Positions 1-12,533 are shown, numbered from the stretch's first letter. The stretch is 64,000 bases of DNA from Misgurnus anguillicaudatus (GCF_027580225.2 NC_073361.2:16935001-16999000); one strand, 5' to 3'. Made by a program: numbers and translations. Notes: generated by a model from the sequence alone, not told the origin.

Positions 1-848
1 TAGCAAATGACTCCGGGCTGGATCCTCAGCAGCGCTGCCAAAACGGATCTGACCCAAAGTCGTCTGCTTTATAAAAATATATATAAAAGCGATTGCTCCT
101 CCTTGTGTCAATTCTCCTGGTGTACCTTCACCTTCCATTTTCCACTTATCAGTGTTTTTGCTCATATGTTACCCTGTCTGTGACACGGTCTTACTTAGTC
201 AATATTAAAGATGTCAAGGTTATATTTATACAGAATGTTCTTTACATTATTTAGGATAAATTTATGTAGGAACGGTGTAGTAAATAGTCAAAAAATTACT
301 TAAAATCAGGTATTCATTAGCAGGGATTTAAGCATCCGTCTCAAGCCCCTTCATGGAGAATAGCAAAACAAACCTGTTTACTATTTACACTAAAGATTAT
401 ACGGGCACACAGACATATGTTTTAGTATTTAGTATTTGTCCACTTTGCATGTATTTTGAGCCGGCACAATCTCCACATGATCTGTAAAAGGTTTTTTTCT
501 GTCCCTACCCTAGCCTTTACAGAAATATTACACGTGAAAAACACTTTAGGGTTACATTTTTTATATATTTTAAACTGAAACAATATGTTATTTGAACAAT
601 TACACCACCTTGAGCCATCAATGTAGAAATATTTGATTTTTATTAATTAATTAAAATTCCAAGCACCACAGAAGAAGTGCCCGTCCCCACAGTCATGTAC
701 AGAGCGAAAATGAGATCAAAACAGTGTTTTCTTCCATTTAAAATACAATAATGTGTCCATAACTATCAAATATATGATGTAAATTACATTAAAAAACAAA
801 ATGCTAAATAAATATTATAAAATATATAATAATGGTCCCTTGGAGTTG
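1..848. other. AT-rich flank, no gene seen
   Basis: No open reading frame resembling a known protein and no clear repeat termini were seen. A 61-codon frame at 917-1102 has no homology I recognise and is treated as chance. Confidence 0.5.
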
Positions 849-1423
849 TGTCACTGGTGTTACCGTTTAACAAAAAAACTCTTATTTTTAAATCAAAATC
901 ACACTGATGACATCTTTTGACTTTCTTCATTCAATTTCCTGGAGATCTATATGAGAAGTCCATGGTAAGACGACTGTCTCTTTTCAGTTATCAGAAAACT
1001 TCTATTTATCTCATGATTTCATATGAAGCTTTTAGTTTATGTCACTGGTATGACCTCCTTTTTTGTTTGGGAAAAACAAATGGATTAAACTACTTAATTT
1101 AGTGTGATATACAATGATTGACAACACGTGGTTTGATACTTTGCAGCAGCAATTTTGTAAAATGCAGAATTGTCACTGGTTTTACTGTCACTGGTGGTGT
1201 TACCTTCTTATGGGTAACAGCAGTGAAGATCAGTAACACCAGTGACTGATGATTTGATGTGTCACTGGTGTTACTGTGTTTTTTTTTCTTTCACATGTGA
1301 GATGATGATAATTTTAAATTCATTGAATTCTGCTACATTTAGGAATTAAGAATAAAGCTGAAAAAAAATAATATTTCATAAACACCTTTAATATTGCTAA
1401 AGAAGTAAGGAAACACCAGTGAC
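849..1423. repeat. Cluster of a GTCACTGGTGTTAC motif in both orientations
   Basis: The motif GTCACTGGTGTTAC or a close variant occurs in direct orientation at about 849, 1041, 1172, 1187 and 1261. It occurs inverted, as GTAACACCAGTGAC, at about 1232 and 1411, with a degenerate inverted copy near 1213. Spacing is irregular, so this is not a simple tandem satellite. It looks like the array of binding sites found inside some DNA transposons, but no flanking terminal repeats were identified. Confidence 0.6.
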
Positions 1424-2663
1424 AAAAAAATTGTGTATGAAGTCTTTAAGTACCTGCACACAAAAAATAAAAAATCATTAAGCTGTCATTTATGTGAACT
1501 CATAAAGTCAAAGATTAATCTAATAATGTGGTCTAAGTTTAAATGTTAAAAAAAGAAATCAATTTTAAGACATCTTGTCATACCAAAAGTGGATGTTTCT
1601 GTAGAATGACCCAAAACTTGATAAATTCATGTAAATGGGAATGTTTCAAAGACTGTATTGTGTGATTCAGTGCATTTTATCAGATCTGACCTTATCTAAC
1701 ATGACAAATGTCACAACTTTTATTTTATTTTTTTTGTTAATTACTTTTTGCCTTGCCTAAAACATTTAGTTTATTACCAAATTGAAAATGTGTCCAACTT
1801 TTTGACCCCATACAGTATCCAACATTACACAACGCAAAATGCATAAATTACACATTTTATCTAAATGTAAATTTGATCTTCCAGTTGAGCAATAAATCTA
1901 TAAATGATAGTTTCTATTTAAACCTGCTTAAACATAATGCGATCGCTGACGGTTTTCTGTAACAGATTGTAAGGCTCAGTTTTAATAGGTGTGACTAATG
2001 ATGGCTTGATATTTCCTCCTCGGCACTAATTTGTTGAGGGGTCTTAAGCCGGCACTCGAATCTGCTTAAGCTGTAGAAATAGGGTATGAAGTTTAAGAGA
2101 GTTTAAAGAATAGAGATGAGGCAGCATGTTGGTTAGACTGCACAGAAGCACTCTAGGGGAGCTATTGAAATGCGGCAGGACCGACCAATGCTAATTTACA
2201 GTAAGAGGTCCAATTTACAGTACTGGTGGAGCAATTTAAGAAATGAGGCCTGTAAGCAGAAATACGGGGGTAGGGGTTACAATAAGTCAGTATGGTGCAA
2301 ATAAAATGGTGGACATCATTGGTTATCCTGGTTTATACAGGGGCTGTAGACACCGTAAAGTGATTTTAGGAGAAAATCAGGGGTCAAAATGAATGCAAAG
2401 GCTATTAAGGGAATTTTGACATGTGGAGTAATATATTTAATTGAACATCTGCTTACACACTAAACTTAAATGAGTCTGTCACTTCTCAGTTTTATTTGAT
2501 TTAACAATAGATGAGACATGTAAATATATAGAAAATTAAATGATTTCTAAAATAATAAAAAAGACTTCAACATGCATGGTTTTGCACAAACTATGGTGTT
2601 TGTGCCAATGCATATTGTCAGCAAAAATACGGTGCTATTCTGAAATTTGGTTTAAAAAAAAGT
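1424..2663. other. Intergenic, no gene seen
   Basis: The first 500 bases are AT-rich. From about 1930 to 2400 the composition becomes more balanced and non-repetitive, which could mark a conserved non-coding stretch, but nothing specific is recognisable. Confidence 0.4.
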
Positions 2664-2767
2664 ATTTACTGAAATTAAATCAGAAAATAAATCACTGCTG
2701 GTGGTCGTTTGTGTATTGCATTGATGCATTACATTTATAGATTTTTACACGTGTGCATTAAGCGGAC
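2664..2767 (+). repeat. 104-bp direct repeat, copy 1
   Basis: Nearly identical to 3687-3790, with about five substitutions in 104 positions. The 3' part (CATTACATTTATAG, then GTGCATTAAGCGGAC) resembles the tail of fish tRNA-derived SINEs. The pair flanks the TTGCGGTAATGA motif cluster. Confidence 0.7.
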
Positions 2768-2957
2768 GGGTGAGTCTCATGAAAACTTGGTTTTAAAAAT
2801 GTCAAGAATGAAAATGTAAAAATTGCTTAAATTTACTTTTTTTCCCACCAGACATTGAAAAACAAAGTCTGGAGTAAATGGGGACATTAATTTAAAAACT
2901 TTTACTTATCATTTAACACTTTTTGTAACACAATTAAAAAAATTAGTCCTAAAAAAT

Positions 2958-3508
2958 CTCATTACCGCAACAGTCAGAAAACATCAACACTGACATATTT
3001 TCAAAATGACATGACAAACCTGAAAGAACATAATTTGGAGATTCTGCACATGCATTTAAAATCAAAGTATTATGCTTCTATTAATTAAATTAACAGTTAA
3101 TAAGCATCTGTTGCGGTAATGATAATCAAAATGTCGTGTAAGCATTCTGACAAGACAATATTTCAAATTAACTGTAAAAAAATGATCTCACCTGGTAGCC
3201 ATCTTGAAGTAACTGGTCCATGTGCTTGGTCACTCAAAATCAAACTTTATTAAAATTCTGTATGTGTGCTTAAACTGTTCTCAAAAAGTGTTGCGGAGGA
3301 TGAGAACATCAGGCATGGACACATCATTTTCCAAATTTTTCTTCATTATTTATTATACATGAATATTCAGTAAATATTTTTTCTGTCATCTAAAGTAGTC
3401 TAGCAAAACATCCATTTATTTTTTTTCTTAATATTTTTGTGTTAATTTGATTCAATTACAACATAACACATGTTCAAACACAGCCGGACACATTGCGGTA
3501 ATGAGAAT
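2958..3508. repeat. Cluster of a TTGCGGTAATGAKAAT motif
   Basis: Direct copies lie at about 3110, 3290 (variant TTGCGGAGGATGAGAA) and 3492, and an inverted copy lies at about 2958. The motif is CpG-containing and stands out against a very AT-rich background. It sits between the two 104-bp direct repeats. The arrangement suggests one inserted mobile element with internal sites, but its ends are not defined. Confidence 0.55.
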
Positions 3509-3686
3509 TTCAGCAGAAAATGAGATAAAATGTATAATTATAAATTCTTATGTTGTAATCACACATTGTGCAAGGTAGAATACAGTATTGTGTTAATTCT
3601 GATGCTTTTTAATGTTAGTATATTACACATTTTAAAGCTAAAATCATTAGTGCCGTGGTGTTTCAATGGTTTCGTGAGAATCAACC

Positions 3687-3790
3687 ATTTACTGAAATTA
3701 AATCAGAAAAGAAATCACTGCTGGTGGTTGTTTGTGTATTGCATTTATGCATTACATTTATAGATGTTTACACGTGTGCATTAAGCAGAC
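3687..3790 (+). repeat. 104-bp direct repeat, copy 2
   Basis: Partner of 2664-2767, offset by 1023 bases in the same orientation. After the repeat the sequence continues with ACTTTCATCCAAATCTGC, similar to the conserved 3' tail of cyprinid SINEs, so this copy may be the more complete one. Confidence 0.7.
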
Positions 3791-3949
3791 ACTTTCATCC
3801 AAATCTGCAAACATTGAATTTAATGCACATTAAAACTAGATTAAAAACAAATCCACCATTGACAATTAATGGATGCAGCAGTTATCAGTGTTTTGTTTGG
3901 TCATGTTAAACTTACTATTATTTCCTAATAGAGTGCCAGTGGAAGTCTT

Positions 3950-4440
3950 TCATTCATTTACATTAAGCTCAGCTTTGGGTTTGACGATCAGATCTACACA
4001 CACCCTCTTCCACATTGTTTCCTCGGGAGATGAACTTAAAGCCCGGCCTTCCCCACCTGATCCTGATCACCGTTGCCTGAAGGCTTCATTGAAATAACTA
4101 GGCTTTAAAGACTCGCTACTTTAAGCTCCTCTGGAGCAATTATGCATTCATGTGCGGGTAATTGGCATCCACGAATACGAAATGTTTAAACACTGTTAGC
4201 TTCTTTGGATGTCGCCCATGTTAGACAAAGCCTAAAGGTGTTACCCCATTTCCATCTATTGAGAATGCTGGGAAGAGGTTGAAATGGCTCTGTGTTTACA
4301 GTAAACTTTAGGGGAAAATGCTGAGTGCTACTCTTCGCCCACTTATTAGTATCTGCTTCCCCCCAACTTCACAACCAGCCATCAATAGCTGAAGTCTTAA
4401 TTAAACAAGGAGATGCTGACGTGTCAATCATATACAGACA
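3950..4440. other. Non-repetitive, GC-balanced intergenic stretch (possible conserved non-coding element)
   Basis: About 490 bases with balanced composition, no open frame and no inverted termini, bounded by AT-rich or repeat DNA on both sides. Such islands in gene-free flanks are often conserved regulatory DNA. This is inferred from composition only. Confidence 0.25.
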
Positions 4441-4544
4441 AGACTGTAGAGTTGCGTAATATACAATACAGACTACTTTTTGTTCTCTTGACAATACTGT
4501 AAGTTCAGGAAATCACGTGAAAGCCAAGCAGGCACAACGAAACA

Positions 4545-4700
4545 TAGTATTAAAAGTACAGTTAACCCCAAAAATAAGTTAATTGATCATTTATTCACCA
4601 TCATATCATTACAAACCCATATGACTTTTTGATGAATGTTTGAGCTACATTATAGTGCATCATTTTGCCTTTATTTTTGCTAAACATTTAAAGTAAAACT
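4545..4700. mobile_element. Degenerate cyprinid MITE fragment
   Basis: The string GTTAACCCCAAAAAT followed by CATTTATTCACCATCAT is a decayed version of a very common cyprinid MITE end (AGTTCACCCAAAAATGAA, then TTACTCACCCTTATG). Only one end is recognisable. Confidence 0.45.
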
Positions 4701-5130
4701 TACTTAAAAAGGGGGATGCAAAAATGAGGCACTGTAATTTTAAGTAAATCCAGCGTATTATTTTTTACAGTGTATACTGTAGTAAGTAAACAACACTGAC
4801 TAATTTCCATTGTATGGACACAAAGCATTGGAGACATTTCTCAAAATATCTTCTTTTGTGTTATAACAGATCAAAGTCATATACAGGTGCTCTTGTATAT
4901 GCATTGCATTAATCAAGTAGGAATTGTATGCACTCAGAACAAACAAAGATTACTTAAAAGTTAATGCAATAAGTTGTAGGAATGTCAGAATAAATTCCCA
5001 TTGCTATATGCTTTTTTTTACATTTGCGCTGTTATCACTGTTTCACTTTTGCATAGGATCAATACAAATATTTTTGATAGACCTTTCTTATCTGATTGAA
5101 ATTTTCAGTGTGCATACAATTCCTACAACT

Positions 5131-5225
5131 TAGAGCATTGCATCTGGTTTGAACCCAGATAATAAAATGATGTAATGCTTTTTAAGTTGCCTTAGATAAA
5201 AGCATCTTTCAAATGCATAAATGTA
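5131..5225 (+). repeat. Degenerate tRNA-derived SINE
   Basis: A B-box-like segment (CTGGTTTGAACCCAG) is followed by a tail AAGTTGCCTTAGATAAAAGC and ATGCATAAATG, matching the conserved body and tail of cyprinid tRNA-derived SINEs. The tail resembles those at 11762-11880 and 3687-3790. Confidence 0.55.
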
Positions 5226-8200
5226 CAGAACCACATAAGGATGAATAAATGTTGACAGAATTTTTATTTTTGAGTGAACTTTGCCTTTAATCCACAACAT
5301 AATAACACGGGACACCTTTATGATAACTCTCTATATATTTGTATACATTTATTTAAAATTTTTTCACTCTTTTCGTGATTCTTTGCATATTTTATGAGGT
5401 GGCTAATTTGTTTTAATTTATTAATTCAATGTCGAGATTTATTCGTTTTTGTACGATTTCCTTTTGCCCCTGTGACGTTGGGTTTCATTATTATTTTATA
5501 TTCATTTCGTACAAATTCATACACTTTAAGAAATAACATCAAATCAACATATATTTTTATGTTAGTTTAACTTAAAAAATTAAAATTAAAATAGTAGATT
5601 GAATTGACTTGAATTAAGAAGTTATTTAAACTTCATGCTGCATTTACAGTGTACAAATCCGTAGGCAGTTTATACCTGTATTTATTTAGTTTATTCATTT
5701 TTACTTGTATACTTTAAATAGAATTAATGGATTTTTACACCTTGAAGTCAATTTAACTTACTATTTTAAGTTTTGACTACTGATCTATGTGGTTTTGACT
5801 TATAAAAACAAGATGAAATTGTTTAACTTAATTTGTTAAAGTAACATCAAAATATATGTTGATTTGATATTATAAAACAGACAGTTGGTGATATTTAATA
5901 TAAATATTTATAAATAAAATATATAATTTAAAAAAAAGTTAAATTAAAGGTGATTAAATAAACAATGGCATTGATTTGCCTCTGATCTGAATGCGTGACA
6001 AGGGGCAAAATAACAAACAAATATTAACGCTCTCTTTTTTATCATTGATATGGGAAAGTGTTTATAAAGGTCAGAATTATGCATGAATTTCAGCCTTAAA
6101 TCAAAAGCCTCTTTTGCTCAATTGCCACATCTCAGCAGGATTTGCTATGCCTGCGTGGTGTCTTTGTCAAAAGCAGTTGTATGTTATCTGAGTAACAGAA
6201 ACAGCCCTGTAATCCTTTATGTGGCGGGACGCATAACTGTTAAAACTCCAGTGTGGGGGTGTCCTGTGCGCCATTGTCATACACGGTGTTGCCATTGGGT
6301 TCTTTGTAATGTGGCCGTGGTTTTTTTACATGAGCATGAGGCCAATCTGCTTGGATTGCTGCGCTTGGTAAGGGGTCTAAAGGTTTTCAATGAGGTCTGT
6401 ATTTCACTCACTTTCAACTGTTATGCTCCCTGCCTAAATCTTTGCACTCAGTGTGTCGAGGAAAGGTGTTGTGTTATTTTATGTAGGGTGGGCCTATTTA
6501 GACAGCATCTTAAAGATGAGTTTCACCAAAGCTAATTTGAGTGCCCGTCCTTAAACAATGCTACTGTAGAGATGATCCACCAATCAGAGCACGGGGACGC
6601 ACTTGCAATGACTCTGAGGCCATTTACTAATGAAAGATGGTTGCAGAATAGACAAACTTTTTATTGCGTTTCCCCACAATACACAAGAATGAAACTAATA
6701 TGCATTTAGCAGCTGTCACAATTTTGTTTGATGTGTTTGTGCAAGGTGGGGGGTGTTAGTTACCACAGTCAAAAACGCAGACAAAACACATTACACACCA
6801 GTGGCAATAACAGTGAAGAGGGTGTTCGGGAAAGGCTTTGTCAAAAGCATGTATGGTTGTTTTCTTTTAATAGTTACAGAGGAGCAGACACAGATTCATT
6901 AGTGATTCCTGTAAGGGCCATAATGTCAGAAGGTTAACAGGAAGAGCATCGGCCCTTAGGTACAACAGTGACTGCCCAAGGCCACACAGAGAGCTGTAGC
7001 TTATACTGAGACACATCTGTCTCTATCTGTTGAATCTCTCTTTTAGTCTGACTCTGATGGTCCCTTTATATCACCATTAATACTTTGTATACCCTATAAA
7101 TTATTTGCTTGTGCATTAATAACACACTGTGTTGGTCTAAAAGTTAGACAGGCACTAACCAGGATAAACCAGTTAGGACCATGCAATGAGGGTCGACTGT
7201 AACTTTCTTTCCTTCATAATTTATAAATAACAAATCTACCTGATATCTCTTTGAATCTATCTAACATGGATGTCCCTATTACTAATAGTGCCATTAATAT
7301 ATATTGATAAAGATTTTATAATAATATTGATTTTAATACAATATTCACAGTGTTGCACTTTCCCTTAATCCAACCCCAACCCTTCAGAGACAACTTTTAA
7401 AAATAAATAACATAATTCCGTTTGATTTATAAGCTTGTTTCCTTGTGGGGACCAAAAATGTCTCCACAAGGTCAAAAAAAAAAAAAAACTACCGGTATTA
7501 CTAACTTTGTGGGGCTAGTACTCATACACTAAATAAATAAATCATAAACATGAAATTTGCACATTTGCACAATTATTACATCACCCTTTATTGTGCCTTA
7601 ATGTTATTGTTTTATGTGTTACTGTTTGCAAACATTCACTTTATGTGGTCCTGTGGAGTCTGTGTATGTTTGGTTCTCATTTTAGTTCTTATGTAACTTT
7701 ATATTTTAGTCTATGCAAAACCTTTTAATTACATACAGTTGTTTGCGTGTTTTGTGTTATGGAGCACCAATGGTATACCATAGTAAATATCAAAGTATAG
7801 GCTAGACCTACTCAGGGCTGGAAATTCATGGGGGGGACTCTAGTTTTTTTTCCAATTCTTGAGTTTTTAAGTCACATAAACTTTTAACAATAAATTTGTC
7901 ATCAGATTAAAAATCATTTTGTAAAGTGTGAAAATTTGAATATTTAGTTGATAGGAGGACAAATCTGAAATAAAACCGATACAGTGTCTACAGTGCAATT
8001 GTGACTGTGAAGTGTCAGGTGACAAACATGATGATGCATTATAAAATAATAAACTCATAATGAAGTCATTTTAAATGCCATGAAGTTGTTTAAATATGAT
8101 TTATTTTCAATTCCACCATTTCAAAAATTCTAAACAGTCTGAGGTGGAACTTCATTCCCCTGACTCGGTTCTCACTAAAGATACATAGATGCTGATAAGA

Positions 8201-8740
8201 GTTGACGTGATATGGAATCATACGCCATCTTCTGGATACATTCAAAACTGCACAAAGTTTACCCTTACAAACCATCGTTTTTGCCAAATTGCCACAGTTA
8301 ATATATTTACTAATGTAAATAAATAAAAATGTAATAGAGGTCATTTTATCTTTTGATTGAGTAATCTTTTGATCACTTGTGACGAAAGTGTTGGTAAATA
8401 TTATGGTTAATAACAGGATAGTAATGCGTAAATTATGCCTCAACAAAAATGTATTGCGTCATTAGTAAAAAAACAAAACCGAAAAAGTTTCGTAACTATT
8501 AATAATCAATACATAAATGTTTTATCCATTCCACTTTTCAAATGCTTATTAAAAAATAAAGCAAATAAAAATACAATTATATATTAATTAAATTAATACA
8601 TAATTAGGAAAGAAAATTTACAGAGAAAATATATAGGCTAGAGTAATGTTTATTGCATATTTAAGCTTTTACTACAAGACATTGTTCTGAATAATCACTT
8701 CGAGATTTGTCCGTACGTGCCATCCGTATGAAGTTGGCGA
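5226..8740. other. Gene-free intergenic region
   Basis: The longest frame (6083-6535, 150 codons) encodes a low-complexity, Cys/Leu/Val-rich string with no recognisable domain and no supporting splice structure, so no gene is called. A fragment at 7432-7515 (CTTGTGGGGACC and CTCCACAAGG) is part of a common fish repeat. The remainder is AT-rich with nothing identifiable. Confidence 0.5.
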
Positions 8741-8756
8741 TTTCAAGATGGCGGCC
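8741..8756 (+). promoter_or_regulatory. YY1-type site overlapping the ngdn start codon
   Basis: CAAGATGGCGGCC matches the classic YY1 consensus AANATGGCGGC. The ATG inside it is the ngdn initiator, an arrangement typical of TATA-less housekeeping promoters in vertebrates. No TATA box is visible just upstream. Confidence 0.6.
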
Positions 8757-11560
8757 ACCACAGTTGGAAACGTGAGTTGTTCTATTCTTGTGAAGGAATA
8801 ATTAATTATTTTGAATATTTTAACATGTAAAAATACGAATGGCTGATGTTATGTACGATTATATTGTCTGTGTCTGGCAGCAAACATACAGCACAATAGA
8901 AAAATGTGTCCCTTTTGGTTAACCTGTAAGCTACACTGCTGTATGTCTTGCTAACGTTAAGTATTTAATCGGTATACTTTTATTATATATCTTTATATTT
9001 ATATTATAGGACGTTATCGAAGATGACCTTCCCAGTGCAGTTCATCTACTAAACAATCTCACAGAACAGGTTGGTAGTTTCGTTTGCTTTTACTGTTTTT
9101 ATGGACAGTATCATGGATTCACACTAACGAATGGGGGATGGTGAATGTATTACCATGGTAAAAGATACGATGTTATTTTCAGGTGGCATCTGTAACAGGT
9201 CACGTCCGAGATGTGATGACGAAAGTCCGAGAGAAGGCATTTCAGACATCTAAGGTATTTTCCTTTAACATTCAAAATACAGTTATGGCTGCATAAAGCA
9301 TAACAACTTACAGTTCTGTTTATTTTTGCTTTTGCTCTAAGGGTTTGTCTTGTTTGGACTTGAGATATCATCTGTTACTGTTTTATCTGCAAGATGTGAC
9401 ACATTTGATCAGTTTAAAAACAGAGGGAGAAAGTATAAAGGACAACAGCGCCATCCACAGGCTGGTCACCATTAGGACAGTAAGACACAACGTTCATCAC
9501 GTGAAAGCAATTAAATACATATGTATTGAATTTGTGTGATATTAGATTGGACTTGAATGCTTTGTATATGTTAAATGATTATTTCTCTCTTTCTCTTTGT
9601 TGTTTAGGTACTGGAGAAAATGCGTCCCCTGGATCAAAAGCTGAAATATCAGATTGATAAATTAATGCGGACAGCGGTGACAGGCAGCCTCTGTAAGTGT
9701 TTTTGTTCATATACAACATTTCTGGTTTTCGTCATTGCCAGATGTATTAAGAACGTTGATCCACAATCTCTCTGACATATCAATGTGTTTTTCCAGCTGA
9801 GAATGATCCTTTACACTTCCGTCCTAATCCTCAAAATATGGCCAGCAAGGTAAAGCTCCAATGCCAATAAATGGGTAATCTGCTTCAATGAAAATGCTAA
9901 AGTGAAACTGAACGCAAAATATGTGCTGTATTGCTTTCCCAGCTCAGTGAATCTGAGGAATCAGATGATGAGGATGAAGCAGGAAAAACAAAGGATTCTG
10001 GGACAAGAGAGCCTCTAGGCGGCAGGAAATATGTTCCTCCTCGGATTGCTCCAATGCATTATGGTCTGTTACTCAATTTGATACAAATGTTTTTTATATA
10101 TATAGACACCGATACACTCTGAGGCTTTTTCAGACTGCACACAAATCCAATTTATTATTCAGATCCTTTCAAACTGACTGTCATTTCCCAAATTATGAAA
10201 TCAGATCGGAATGTTCAGATAATTCAGTGTATTTATATTGGTTACGGAGATCTTGCTATACAACAATTGAAAAAAGTTTGCAAATGGAAAATTGAAAATG
10301 AGGCCAGTGCTAATTTTTATCATGACATGCCAGATAAATCTGATTTCATATTAATTTAGTTTGGATGACCTTTGATTCAGAAACTTTGAGTCATAGATAC
10401 ACTGGGGAAAAATAAATGCTTGTGTGTTCAAATAAAATATTCATAATCCAACACAAAATCTACAATTTTAACCCACTTAGTAAAGCTGCATGCTACTGTT
10501 AGGTTATTTGGTACATTAAAAAGTGTTAATGTATCATGCGTTTGTTAAAAATATGTATATAATTTTATTGATTGTTTGTTAATTCCCAAATTCTCGATTC
10601 TTGACTCAGATGGGGACGTAACAGAAGCAGACAGGCAAAAGGATCTGATTGATAAACAGAAGAAAGCAGCACTCCGCAGTTCTGTGATCCAAGAGCTCCG
10701 GCAGCAATACAGTGATGCTCCTGAAGAGATCAGAGACCGCAGAGACTTCCAGACAGACCGGGAGACCCGAGAGGAGCAACACAGGTACAAACTGTATAGG
10801 ATTATTTTAAGCAAACATTCATGTGAATGTAAAGACTTGCGTTATGAGCTGACATGTTTAATCGTCTCATTCTCTACTACTCTTTCTATCATTTTGTGTC
10901 ATTTTGAAGCAGCATTATTATTCGATATATATATTAAATGTAATGTTAACGCATTAAGGGGTTCAGTGCAGATTACATTACATACTGATTATTATTCAGA
11001 TAAATGTCTTTCATATGGTAATTCATTGTCTTGGCTAATGTTTCTCATAAGGAAAAACTATGAGGAGACCATGATGGTCCGTCTGAATATGACACGCGAG
11101 GAGAGGCACAGGAAGAGAGGGCTGATGGGAATGTCGTCACAGCTGAATAATATTGCACGATTTGGTGACATCACGGCTCTGACAGGTGGAGAAGCACAGG
11201 TGAGGCTGTGGATTGGATGTTCTGCATATATTTTACTTGTTGTAGTGGCGATACTTGCATGCATGTATTTATGTAATGTACTCATGAAATAATAAGGAAG
11301 TATATAAAAATGCAGTGTGGTTTAGGCAGACGTGTGGTTAACCACGGACCTATAGGAAGTGAGACATGTTCAATCTCTCTAAATATATTTTCTTTGTTTT
11401 GGTAGGACGTTGATAATCCCAGACCTAAGAAAAAGAAGAAAATGACTAAGAAAATTAAAAAGAAAGGTAAGTTTTGTTTTGTATTCAAACGTTCTTTAAA
11501 AGAAATACCCGTATTACATATTTTTTTTGTATCTTTACAGCTTTCAAGAAGCGCAAGTAG
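8748..11560 (+). CDS. ngdn: Neuroguidin (EIF4E-binding protein, Sas10/Utp3 family), 11 exons, 318 aa
   Basis: Exons: 8748-8771, 9010-9069, 9183-9254, 9342-9479, 9608-9692, 9797-9849, 9943-10063, 10610-10784, 11052-11199, 11406-11466, 11541-11560. All introns are GT-AG and the 957-nt frame is unbroken; human NGDN is of similar length (about 315 aa). The N-terminal half is the Sas10/Utp3/C1D domain (DVIEDDLPSAVHLLNNL, then LEKMRPLDQKLKYQIDKL). An acidic stretch (SESEESDDEDE) and the family signatures KYVPPRIAPMHY, QYSDAPEEIRDRRDF and NYEETMMVRL follow, then a Lys-rich nucleolar-type tail. Vertebrate neuroguidin binds eIF4E and represses translation in neurons; its yeast relative Lcp5 acts in the small-subunit processome. 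The start MAATTVGN is the first ATG and lies in a YY1 site. Confidence 0.97.
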
Positions 11561-11591
11561 AACACCTGATACCAAGGACGAAAAATATAAA

Positions 11592-11597
11592 AATAAA
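11592..11597 (+). promoter_or_regulatory. ngdn polyadenylation signal
   Basis: AATAAA occurs 32 bases after the ngdn stop codon, followed by GAACGTGTGTAACTTTTT, a plausible GU-rich downstream element. The 3' UTR would be very short. Confidence 0.7.
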
Positions 11598-11761
11598 GAA
11601 CGTGTGTAACTTTTTCAGAATTACAAATACATTTGAAATGAATTTGAGTCTTTCATTTCTTGTTTAAGCAGTTTTTACTGATCAGAGTGACCATTCTGAA
11701 TTTATTACAAACCTCATGAACATGATTTGAGTTTATTGCATTATTTTGTTTCTGAGGTTCG

Positions 11762-11880
11762 ATTAGGAAAGGATTGCAGCACAAAAGGTCATGGGTTTGA
11801 TCCCAGAGAACATGCTGATAAAATGTTGATCTTGTAATGCACTGCAAGTTGCTTTGAATCAAAATATCTGCCGAATACAT
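11762..11880 (+). repeat. tRNA-derived SINE (tRNA-Ala-like, HAmo-type)
   Basis: The internal promoter B box is recognisable (AAGGTCATGGGTTTGATCCC). The downstream body GATAAAATGTTGATCTTGTA and tail AAGTTGCTTTGAATCAAAAT, then CTGCCGAATACAT, are typical of the cyprinid tRNA-derived SINE family. The A box is decayed. Confidence 0.65.
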
Positions 11881-11949
11881 TGTTTATGATGTTAAGTTGC
11901 AAACTCATGTAAAATGCCAAAGCAATTAGTACATTAAAGACGTTTCGCT

Positions 11950-12156
11950 GGACAGGTTTTAGCATAGTCCCAGATTAAAAATGCTTGTTTAAGATGCCTT
12001 AATTTAAAAACACCTTGCATGTGTCTTAACCCCAATGTTTTGTCTGATGCAGACAATCTTTTTTTTTTGTTGTAAGGTTTGCTTGTAAAAATGACTTAAA
12101 TGTCCTAATATAATGAAAGCCTAGTCCTAAATTAATCTAAACCCAGTCTGGGAAAT
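11950..12156. repeat. Interspersed repeat, copy A
   Basis: Shares blocks with 12300-12515 and 51140-51325: GTCTGATGCAGACAAT or its equivalent, GTAAGGTTTGCTTGTAAAAA, CCTAATATAA, and a final AAACCCAGTCTGGGAAA. Three related copies in the window show that it is a mobile repeat; its class is not determined. Confidence 0.6.
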
Positions 12157-12299
12157 CATTACACACACACTGTTGAACAAAAATGCTCAAGTCCAAAGCC
12201 ATTGATTCTGGAAAAACAACACTCTGACCCAGCTCATTTAATGATGCCAAGCTGTAATAGTTTTCCTTTTTTGTAGTTTGCCAACTTTTCCGCCAGCTT

Positions 12300-12515
12300 C
12301 ACAAAGCTAAAGGCTAGTCTTTGATTAAAACATGTTTGAGGTGTCTCAACTGGATATAACTTGACTGACAGATCTTAAAATATACAAGTGCCACTTATTT
12401 GTCTCAAGATACACACCAGTAATGTCTTTGGTTTAAACGCATGTTTATTAAAGATGTTTAAACATCTAAATTTAACTAAGGCCTAGTCCTGGCTTTAGCT
12501 AAGTCTTGTCACCTT
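12300..12515. repeat. Interspersed repeat, copy B
   Basis: Contains CTGACAGATCTTAAAATATA, TTTGTCTCAAGATACACACC and AACTAAGGCCTAGTCCTGGC, matching 51140-51325 closely and 11950-12156 more distantly. Confidence 0.6.
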
Positions 12516-12533
12516 AGTTTAAAGAACCCTTAT

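Noticed and set aside
849..1423. CRISPR-like array
   Set aside because: Repeats are short, irregularly spaced and in both orientations in a vertebrate genome; there are no cas genes.
6083..6535. 150-codon plus-strand open frame
   Set aside because: No recognisable domain, skewed Cys/Val/Leu composition, and no splice or promoter context. Probably a chance frame.
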